NCBI RefSeq assembly: GCF_025060755.1
Contig: NZ_JANYUY010000067.1
Coordinates: 1 to 38,487, forward strand
Direction: 5' to 3'
DNA length: 38,487 nt
Source of the DNA: Paenibacillus doosanensis
GTDB taxonomy: Bacteria; Bacillota; Bacilli; Paenibacillales; NBRC-103111
Positions 8,976 through 15,870 of this stretch are shown here, in pieces (position 1 is the first letter of the stretch; the number at the start of each line of letters is the position of its first letter). The position numbers were made by a program, and so were the translations under genes. Under the pieces are notes generated by a model, which was not told the DNA's origin, searched no databases, and saw only the letters and a program-made list of their open reading frames with translations.

Positions 8976-9075
8976 AAGAGGCCGCCGCAGCGTGAACTGC
9001 CTCCTTCAAGCAGCCGGTTTCTTCAGTAAACCTGTCTACTTAGTAGGAGCTATCCATTCGCTGCAGCGGCCTCTT
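8976..9075. terminator. Large bidirectional hairpin between convergent genes
   Basis: Arms GAGGCCGCCGCAGCG (8978-8992) and CGCTGCAGCGGCCTC (9059-9073) pair with one mismatch, and two flanking A-T pairs extend the stem to 17 bp. The enclosed 66 nt contain further inverted repeats: GGTTT/AAACC (9016-9032) and CTACT-T-AGTAG (9036-9046). It lies between the convergent lipoprotein and PL1 lyase genes, so it probably ends both transcripts. The branched interior is unusual for a terminator. Confidence 0.65.
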
Positions 9076-9110
9076 ATTTGCTTACAATACGATACGTGAC
9101 TTGCTGCGGG

Positions 9111-11162
9111 TTAATAGCTCGTAGCGAGCCAGTTCTGCTTCGACCAACTCAGCTTTCCCGCGCCGGAGCCGTTGGAGGCGGTCAGCCTGCTTTTCAGCGT
9201 TGCCGGGTCATCGGCCGTATACGAATAAGGCAGAGAGGTGAAGCCGTTCCAGGAGAACGCCTTGACCGGCGCCGGCACCGGAGCAAGCGGACTGCCCGAC
9301 GTGTCGCTGCCGCCGCGGAAGGAGCTGCCGTCCAGCGAATACATCGTATCCAGAACGCGGATTTTGCCCGTATAGCTGGCATCGCCGGCATCCGCCTGAT
9401 TGTTGCGCACCGGAGAAGCTACGTCGATGATCTGCGATTTCTCCAGCAGCACCGCCCCGTCCTCGGTAGAGATCGCCCCGTTGCTCGTCACTCCGAAATG
9501 ATAGCCTTTCGAGGAAATCGCCGAAGCCATGGCGGATGTAATTTTTTGCTTGGCAGCCCACGCGGCGGCATTATCCATCACGATGTTGTAAGCATGAGCG
9601 TTGCCGCCTCTTAAACGCGGCATGCGGTCTTGAATATCCTGATAATAGTTATGATGCAGCGTAATCTGCAAATCGGCATTGTCCGAAGCGAATTCCGTCG
9701 CGCCGACCAGATGCCCTTTCTTTTGCGAAGCGGTGATCGCTATAATATCGTCCTTGCTGAGTCCGACCGCGCTGCTACGCAAATAGGCGTACATCGGATA
9801 AGCCGACGGATTGGCTTCCAATGCGTTAATTTGCTGGGTTACCCAGCTGCCCGAGCTGCGGTCGTCGCCGCGGAACGTAGACCAGGAAATGGTGACGCCG
9901 CTGCTGCCTTTTTTCACGTCGACCAGACCGTCATACGCTTTGTTGAACGTGCAATGGTCGATCCACACTTTGGAGGAAGCGCCTTCAATGGTAATGTAAT
10001 CCCAATCGTTTTTGTCGTAATTGCCCTTGCTTGCTTCGTCCCACTCCCACAGCTCGTCGAATTCGAGATTGCGGATAATCAGGTTCGAGCTGCGTTTGAT
10101 ATCCAGAGCCGCATGCTTGATCTTCGCGCCGTTCGCCGAGAAGATCGTGAGCCCGTTGAAGCTGTCGATCGTCACTTTGCTGACCCCCGTCGTCTTCAGC
10201 ACCGGATGGGTAAGCGGCGAGTTGTTGGCAGCAAACGGCGATGTTTGCGCCGCGGAAGGAATCTCATTCCAGCCCAGGTTCAGATCGTTCATAATCTCGA
10301 CGACTTTGACCCCGGAGCCTTTTTTGAGCGCCACGGCCAGATCGGTTGCATTATATACCTTTTTATAGCGGGAATCCGTCTCCGCAATGCTGCCCCCGCC
10401 CGTATTGCCCGCCGAGAATCCGGCCAGATTATACTGGCTGTTTCCGCCCGCCGGAGGTGTTGGCGTTGGTGTTGGCGTCGGTGTTGGCGTTGGTGTCGGC
10501 GTCGGTGTTGGTGTCGGTGTCGGTGTCGAGGAACCGCTGTCGGAAACGGTAATATTATCGAACTTCGTCTTCGTCTTGTAAGCGACCAGGCCTACGGCTC
10601 CGGCCGTCAGGCTCGAATCGGTCGCGCTGAGCTGCAGCGTGCCGTTGACGTACATTTTGATGGAGGAGCCGCTCAGCTCCAGCTTCACTGTATACCAGGT
10701 GCCCGCTGCAAGGCCAAAGTTCGTTTTGGTAGCCAAGTTAGTTGTGGAACCGTTTACTTTTTTACGGATTTCCAATGTGCCTCCGCTGCTGTTGTACAAC
10801 GATGCCGCATAGAAATTGTTGCCGTCCTGATAACGCCCCGCTACATAAGCCCGGTTCGAGCCGTTAAAGTCCTCAACCTTGACCTTGGCTTCAACCGTAT
10901 AATCGGTCCAAGACTGGCTTCCCGCCGAAGTCCTGCCTTCGCTCGTGCTCGATTGGTAGTAGACATAACTGCCGTTATCCTGCACGACCGACCATGTGCC
11001 CGTTGTCGGCGTCCAGCCTGTGGAATTGCCGTCCTCGAAATCGTCGCTGAACAGTGTCGCGGCGCTGGCCGGATACATGACAAACAGCGATAGGAGAAGA
11101 GCAAAGCATACGACGATCGCCGCATTTTTATAGCCTTTTTTCCAACTCATTACCATTCCCAT
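9111..11162 (-). CDS. Secreted pectate lyase, polysaccharide lyase family 1, with N-terminal lectin-like module
   Basis: A 683-residue secreted protein that should cleave polygalacturonate by Ca-dependent beta-elimination. Order: signal peptide (about 1-34, ending PASA), a concanavalin-A-like beta-sandwich module (about 35-208), twelve Thr-Pro repeats (213-236), and a family 1 beta-helix catalytic domain (about 245-683). Family motifs seen are VWIDHCTF (399-406), DGLVDVKKGS with Asp411 and Asp415, and RMPRLR (513-518), whose first Arg fits the catalytic position of the RxPxxR motif. The frame is open to 11321, but the ATG at 11162 has GGGAGG upstream and begins the signal peptide. The N-terminal module is about 83% identical (hand count) to that of the PL9 gene at 15871-17742. 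Starch- or pectin-binding by the module is unknown. Confidence 0.93.
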   Translation of the reverse strand: MGMVMSWKKGYKNAAIVVCFALLLSLFVMYPASAATLFSDDFEDGNSTGWTPTTGTWSVVQDNGSYVYYQSSTSEGRTSAGSQSWTDYTVEAKVKVEDFNGSNRAYVAGRYQDGNNFYAASLYNSSGGTLEIRKKVNGSTTNLATKTNFGLAAGTWYTVKLELSGSSIKMYVNGTLQLSATDSSLTAGAVGLVAYKTKTKFDNITVSDSGSSTPTPTPTPTPTPTPTPTPTPTPTPPAGGNSQYNLAGFSAGNTGGGSIAETDSRYKKVYNATDLAVALKKGSGVKVVEIMNDLNLGWNEIPSAAQTSPFAANNSPLTHPVLKTTGVSKVTIDSFNGLTIFSANGAKIKHAALDIKRSSNLIIRNLEFDELWEWDEASKGNYDKNDWDYITIEGASSKVWIDHCTFNKAYDGLVDVKKGSSGVTISWSTFRGDDRSSGSWVTQQINALEANPSAYPMYAYLRSSAVGLSKDDIIAITASQKKGHLVGATEFASDNADLQITLHHNYYQDIQDRMPRLRGGNAHAYNIVMDNAAAWAAKQKITSAMASAISSKGYHFGVTSNGAISTEDGAVLLEKSQIIDVASPVRNNQADAGDASYTGKIRVLDTMYSLDGSSFRGGSDTSGSPLAPVPAPVKAFSWNGFTSLPYSYTADDPATLKSRLTASNGSGAGKLSWSKQNWLATSY
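10456..10528 (-). repeat. Hexanucleotide repeat coding a (Thr-Pro)12 linker
   Basis: Twelve hexanucleotide units of the type ACNCCN (minus strand) encode the linker of the PL1 pectate lyase. Only third positions vary (ACA/ACG, CCA/CCG/CCT). Such tracts can change length by slippage. A shorter tract of the same type is in the PL9 gene. Confidence 0.9.
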
Positions 11163-11192
11163 AACGAACCTCCCGTTTGGACTAAAATACAG

Positions 11193-11388
11193 CCGTTTAA
11201 AAGCCTGGTGAAAAAGCTCGCTGCGACGCCTATTTGAACTTCCAATCAATGCCCGTCGCGGATTTCTTAAATGGCTGTCCCGTGAAACGGTTGAAATCCG
11301 CGGACAAAGGCGATCGCTCACGCTTTTTCAGATTCAAATGGCCCCTCCGTTCGTTTTTCACCGGTTTTTTAAAAGCCGGCAAACCAGC
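11193..11388 (+). repeat. MITE-like dispersed element, copy A
   Basis: About 190 bp of non-coding DNA related to 18186-18371, which is in the opposite orientation. Shared blocks include GTGAAAAAG followed by CGCTGCG, then ATTTGA and CCAATC, and later AGGCGA-CGCT-ACGCT. The left end (AAAAGCCTGGTGAAAAAG) and the right end (reverse complement AAAAACCGGTGAAAAACG) form imperfect terminal inverted repeats. No transposase is present, so it fits a miniature inverted-repeat element or a structured repeat. Its left edge is only about 31 bp from the PL1 lyase start codon. Confidence 0.7.
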
Positions 11389-11441
11389 ATTCTCTCTACC
11401 TCCCCCTTCGCCTCACCTCCTCTCTTGCCGCGTCGCCGCTT

Positions 11442-12443
11442 TCATCGGAGAATCCCTTGCCGCTCCGCCTCCCGTTCACGCTTCCCGGCGTTGTCCGCAC
11501 TCTCTTCCCCGTACCCGGTTTTATCCCAAATAATATAAAGCGGCCTGCCCTTGCTCTCATCATAAATGCGCCCGATATATTCCCCGATAATGCCGAGAAT
11601 GATCAGCACGATCCCATTAAAAAACAAATTGATGGCCACGATCGAGGACCAGCCCGTAATCGTCGTATCGGTAAACAGCCTTTGATAGACGATGACCAGA
11701 ATATAGACGAAGCTGAGGAGGGATAGGACGAAACCGAGGTAAGCGGCCAGCTTCAACGGTTTGTAAGAAAAGGAAGCGATCGCGTCGACGGCAAAGCGAA
11801 TCATTTTGCGCAGCGGGTATTTGGTATCCCCGGCCCACCTCTCCTCGCGCGTGTACTCCACGAACGTTTGCCGGAACCCGGTCCAGCTGACCAAGCCGCG
11901 CACATAACGGTTGCGCTCCGTCAACGATTTCATCACGTCGCATACTTTGCGGTCGATCAGGCGAAAATCTCCCGCATCCACCGGGATGTCGACGCTCGTC
12001 ATCGATTTCAGCATGCGGTAGAACATGTGCGCGCTCGTTTTCTTAAACCAAGTCTCTCCTTCGCGCTTCAGCCGCTTGCCGTAGACGACGTCGTAGCCTT
12101 GCTTCCATTTGCCGATCATTTGCACAATGACTCCGGGCGGGTCCTGAAGATCGGCGTCGATGATGACCACCGCATCGCCCTCCGCATAGTCCATCCCGGC
12201 CGTTATCGCCACCTGATGACCGAAATTGCGGGCAAAGCCCAGCATACGCACGCAAGGATCGTTGCGGCTGATTTCCTTGACGATCGAGGCTGTCCGATCC
12301 CTGCTCCCGTCATCGACGAACAGCAGCTCGTACGGCTCGCCCAGCGTATCCATAACCTGCTTCAGCCTTGCATAGGTTTCGGCGATGACCTCCTGCTCGT
12401 TAAACATCGGAACGATGACGGTATAGCGGATGTACGTCTGCAT
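11442..12443 (-). CDS. Family 2 glycosyltransferase, GtrB/DPM1 type (polyprenyl-phosphate hexose synthase)
   Basis: A 333-residue membrane-anchored enzyme. The GT2 catalytic part shows VIVPMFNEQEVI (about 9-20), LFVDDGSRDRT (about 41-51), ARNFGHQVAITAGMDYAEGD and the metal-binding DADLQDP near residues 97-103. Two membrane helices follow (about 232-253 and 266-290). This is the GtrB/DPM1-like plan: transfer of a sugar from a nucleotide sugar to undecaprenyl phosphate on the inner membrane face. The ATG has AAAGGAGG upstream and lies 27 bp after the GT-C/PMT fusion gene, so the two are probably cotranscribed. GtrB-type enzymes supply the lipid-linked donor that GT-C enzymes such as PMT use outside the membrane. 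Which sugar is transferred cannot be read from sequence. Confidence 0.9.
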   Translation of the reverse strand: MQTYIRYTVIVPMFNEQEVIAETYARLKQVMDTLGEPYELLFVDDGSRDRTASIVKEISRNDPCVRMLGFARNFGHQVAITAGMDYAEGDAVVIIDADLQDPPGVIVQMIGKWKQGYDVVYGKRLKREGETWFKKTSAHMFYRMLKSMTSVDIPVDAGDFRLIDRKVCDVMKSLTERNRYVRGLVSWTGFRQTFVEYTREERWAGDTKYPLRKMIRFAVDAIASFSYKPLKLAAYLGFVLSLLSFVYILVIVYQRLFTDTTITGWSSIVAINLFFNGIVLIILGIIGEYIGRIYDESKGRPLYIIWDKTGYGEESADNAGKREREAERQGILR

Positions 12444-12470
12444 GGACGCTCCCTCCTTTCGGATAATAGG

Positions 12471-15400
12471 TTAAAAAAACTGCCACTGCGGAAACCATTT
12501 CAGCACATGCTCCGCATAAGAGCGGCTTACGACGAGGCCGGACAGCACCGGATAAAACAGCGCGAAACCGACGGCGGCCGCCCCCAGATACAGGTACAGC
12601 CAGCGCTTGCTTGCGGGGTTCGTTTCCTTCCAATGCCGGTAATAATAAACGATCGCCAAAATCGAGAACGGAACCATCGCAAAATAATGATAAAGAAACG
12701 TCAGCCTCGGCACGAGCATCCACGGAACATACTGCGAGAAAAAGGCGATGACGATAAACAGCGCCTTCGGGCAGCGGGTCCGAAGGCCCCGCACGAGCAG
12801 CAGCACGATCGCCGCGAATCCCGTCCACCATACGAGCGGATTGCCGATCGCCGCAATGCTGGATATTTGGCCGGGAGGCAGCTCCGCGGCGCCGTAATAC
12901 CATACGGGCCTTGCCATAATCGGCCACTGCCACCATTCGGAGCTGAACGGATGCGTCGCTTTAAGCTGGCTGTGATAGCTGAACATGTTTTTTTGATACG
13001 TCCATACATCCGCAAGTCCGTGCCCGGGGCCGGGCACCATCATAAACGGAATGTAGGACATGACGTAGATCGCCGCCGGGATGATGACGAAAAAGCCGCA
13101 GCAAAACAGCAGTGTCATGAGCGCCCGGAACGGAAACACATCGGCAATAGCTTTAAGTCGGGCCGCCCGCTGTGCATCCGTCCGAGGCTCGCGGGCAAGC
13201 TCTCTCACCGCCAGCCGGTATTCTCTGTAATGAAGCGCCAGCGATAGGAAGAACATGACGGCCAGTCCCGCTCCCGCATAAAGCGCGATCCATTTGGACG
13301 CCGCTCCCAAGCCGAAAAACAGGCCGCTCAGCCCGAGAGGGATGAACGATCTTGTCCACGACTCGGCCAGCAGGCTCTCCCCGCAATACCGATACATATA
13401 GTAGAACATCAGCAGGATGAAAAATACGCCGTACACATCGATGGTCGCAATGCGCGTCTGGACAAAATGCAGGGCGTCCGCCGCCATCAGGAAGCTGCAG
13501 ACAAACGCATATTCGCTCCGGCCGAACAGCCGTTTGCCGAACACATACATGATCGGAAGCATGGCGATGCCGAGCATCGTTCCGACAATGCGCCAGCCGA
13601 AAGGATTCATCCCGAATAGCGCAATCCCTAGCGAAATGAACAGCTTGCCGAGCGGCGGATGCGTCGATTCGTAAGGCTCGATCTTATGCAGATGCTCGTA
13701 CGCCGTACGGGCGTGATAAATTTCGTCGAAATAAGCGCCGTTCATGTACGTGGGCGTGTACGCCGCCTTGCTCTGCTCATCGGCAAGCCGCGCGACCGCC
13801 TCCGCCGTAGCGGGATTTACCCGCTCGCCTTGCACCGAACGAATCGGCGCCGGCTGCCGGCTCCCTTCGGCGTAGACGGCGATTTCGTTCAACGTAAACG
13901 TCGGCTGCTTCACCGTCAGCCGGATATACTGCCCGGTCTCATTGACGGGGATCACCTGCCACATCAGTACCTTGAACACATCGGCGGAAACTTCGACAGG
14001 CTCCGTCCAGGCAAGTCCGTCCTCGCTGATTTCATACGTGAAGCTGCCGTCCCCGATCCCTTCGAAGCTGTTGATCCGCTCGATCGGCCGCTTCTCGCCC
14101 AGATCGATGACGATCCGCTCCCCGGCCTCCGTCGCCTGCCATCCCGTCTCCGGCGCCTCGGTCGAGCCGAGATGATAGAAGGCGAGCACGGAATACGCCA
14201 GCACAAGCGCGCCCAGCAGCAGCGTGTCTTTGCGCCCCCAGTTCAGCGGATAGACGCGCGGAAGCAGCTTCAGCAAGCCGCTTCGCTCCGTATCCTCCGC
14301 CGCCGCGCTTAGCTGCGCGTTGCTCTCGAGGGAAGCCAAGCGGGCGGCGGAACGCCCCTCGTCGCTCGCCTTGCCGCGGCGATCGGCCCCGCCGCCATCT
14401 TCCCGGGCGGTTCCGCCCGCGAGCATGACCGTGCTCTGCCGAACGATCAGCAGCCATGCGGTTACGCATAAGAATGCGAACAATATGACGTTCGTCAGCG
14501 AAACGGCTCTCAGCACCGCATCTCCCGGAGCGATATGGTATTCTTGGCGAAAGCTTGCCGTCAGCACTTGACCGACGTTGATATAATGGGTCACACTGAA
14601 GCCGATGAACAACAGCAGCAGCCTCCGGTCCTTGGACCGTATGAAGCCGTACAGCAGCAGCGGCAGCGCGTAAAACAAATAGCGCTCGTGCATTTTCGTC
14701 AGCACCGTGAAAGCCCCCGCCATCAGCAGAGCGCCGATCACGGCGAGCTGCGACTCGTCCCGTTTGCTTTTGAAATACAAGAAGGCCGCAAACACGAGCA
14801 AGCAAGCCATCAGCAGCGCGCTCCATGTCTGGTAGCTAAGCAAGAGCATCTTCTCTGCGACCGGAGCAAAATTGCCTCCGAGCAGCGCCATCAGATTATA
14901 CGCGTTCAAGCTGGCGTACGGGTAAGAGGACAGCGTGCCGAAATACAGGCTGAACAGCCAGAACGGCCCCTTATGAATCAGAAACGGAGCGGCCAGCAAG
15001 ACGACAGCGCCCAGTCCGAGCCCGAGGCAGACAGCCAGCTCACGCCACGAACGGCGGCGGACAAAGATAAACAGCAGCAGCGGCCCGAACAAAAGCGCCT
15101 GCGGCTTGATCAAGAGCGCAACCGCATAAAGCACGGCCGCCGGCCTCAGCTTCCCCTGCGACAACGCTTCGAACAGCAGAAGCACCCACAGCATGAAAAA
15201 TGAATCTACTTGCCCCCAAGCGGCCGAGTCGGCGATCACCGCCGGATTCAGCAAATAAAGCGCTGCCGAGCCCGCAGCGGCGGCTAAATTCCCGGTATAC
15301 CGGATAGCCAGGCGGTAAAGCAAATACGAGCCGAGCATATCCGCGGCGATCGCCGGACTTTTCAGCAGCAGCAAAAACGCGGGATCATCGAACGGCATGT

Positions 15401-15809
15401 TCAGATGCTCTCTCAGCCATCCGATGACATACAGCACGTAGATATAACCCGGCGGATAATCGGCGAACATATCCTCCGTATAAAAGCCCGCAAGACCTGC
15501 GGAAGCCGCATGCGCCGCCCATGCCTTGAACGTGTTGACATCGACGTCATAACCGTAAACATGCCAAGCTATAACGACGCGGATAATGAATCCCGCCGCA
15601 AGTATCGCCGACAAGAGCAGCCTATGTTCCGAAGCGTTCCTGCGCCGCAGCCCGCTCCCCTTGTCCATATAACGGTAAACGAAAAAGCATAACAGCATGA
15701 AGAGCAAGCTGCACAGCCATGTAGTGATGATGATCCTCGCCCCCAGGTGGTTAGTAGAGTCTCGCCGCTTATTGCAGGGCAGGATGGGAGCGGCCCGGGA
15801 AGAAAGCAT
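12471..15809 (-). CDS. Double GT-C glycosyltransferase fusion ending in a protein O-mannosyltransferase (GT39) domain
   Basis: An 1112-residue membrane protein with three parts. Residues about 22-460 form a multi-spanning GT-C enzyme (YDVDVNTFKAWA near 87-98, DYPPGYIY near 117). About 550-650 is a soluble beta-sandwich resembling a discoidin (F5/8 C) domain. About 690-1112 is a PMT domain with FDEIYH (694-699), HPPLGK (717-722), PFGWR and RIATID (786-791), the DE and HPPLGK signatures of family GT39. Known PMTs use polyprenyl-phosphate mannose to O-mannosylate Ser/Thr on secreted proteins. The start is uncertain: ATG 15809 has AGGAGG 11 bases upstream and lies inside an inverted repeat (15794-15819); no better in-frame ATG precedes the first helix. 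It sits between PL9 lyase (61 bp upstream) and the GtrB-like gene (27 bp downstream). Confidence 0.85.
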   Translation of the reverse strand: MLSSRAAPILPCNKRRDSTNHLGARIIITTWLCSLLFMLLCFFVYRYMDKGSGLRRRNASEHRLLLSAILAAGFIIRVVIAWHVYGYDVDVNTFKAWAAHAASAGLAGFYTEDMFADYPPGYIYVLYVIGWLREHLNMPFDDPAFLLLLKSPAIAADMLGSYLLYRLAIRYTGNLAAAAGSAALYLLNPAVIADSAAWGQVDSFFMLWVLLLFEALSQGKLRPAAVLYAVALLIKPQALLFGPLLLFIFVRRRSWRELAVCLGLGLGAVVLLAAPFLIHKGPFWLFSLYFGTLSSYPYASLNAYNLMALLGGNFAPVAEKMLLLSYQTWSALLMACLLVFAAFLYFKSKRDESQLAVIGALLMAGAFTVLTKMHERYLFYALPLLLYGFIRSKDRRLLLLFIGFSVTHYINVGQVLTASFRQEYHIAPGDAVLRAVSLTNVILFAFLCVTAWLLIVRQSTVMLAGGTAREDGGGADRRGKASDEGRSAARLASLESNAQLSAAAEDTERSGLLKLLPRVYPLNWGRKDTLLLGALVLAYSVLAFYHLGSTEAPETGWQATEAGERIVIDLGEKRPIERINSFEGIGDGSFTYEISEDGLAWTEPVEVSADVFKVLMWQVIPVNETGQYIRLTVKQPTFTLNEIAVYAEGSRQPAPIRSVQGERVNPATAEAVARLADEQSKAAYTPTYMNGAYFDEIYHARTAYEHLHKIEPYESTHPPLGKLFISLGIALFGMNPFGWRIVGTMLGIAMLPIMYVFGKRLFGRSEYAFVCSFLMAADALHFVQTRIATIDVYGVFFILLMFYYMYRYCGESLLAESWTRSFIPLGLSGLFFGLGAASKWIALYAGAGLAVMFFLSLALHYREYRLAVRELAREPRTDAQRAARLKAIADVFPFRALMTLLFCCGFFVIIPAAIYVMSYIPFMMVPGPGHGLADVWTYQKNMFSYHSQLKATHPFSSEWWQWPIMARPVWYYGAAELPPGQISSIAAIGNPLVWWTGFAAIVLLLVRGLRTRCPKALFIVIAFFSQYVPWMLVPRLTFLYHYFAMVPFSILAIVYYYRHWKETNPASKRWLYLYLGAAAVGFALFYPVLSGLVVSRSYAEHVLKWFPQWQFF

Positions 15810-15819
15810 TTCCCCCGGG
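15794..15819 (-). promoter_or_regulatory. Inverted repeat spanning the start codon of the GT-C/PMT gene
   Basis: CCCGGG (15794-15799) and CCCGGG (15814-15819), extended by A/T pairs, flank the ATG at 15809 on the minus strand. The mRNA hairpin would partly hide the start codon and the upstream purine run. There is no T-run, so it is not a normal terminator. It could tune translation, or mean that the true start lies elsewhere. Confidence 0.35.
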
Positions 15820-15870
15820 TCCTCCTCTTACCTCAGTTATACCCAACCCTAGGGCAGGCCAATCAAACCG

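Noticed and set aside
9630-11093. 487-codon plus-strand frame opposite the PL1 lyase
   Set aside because: Shadow of the lyase; the opposite strand has full catalytic motifs.
11868-13247. 459-codon plus-strand frame opposite the glycosyltransferase genes
   Set aside because: Antisense shadow; no domain, low-complexity basic composition.
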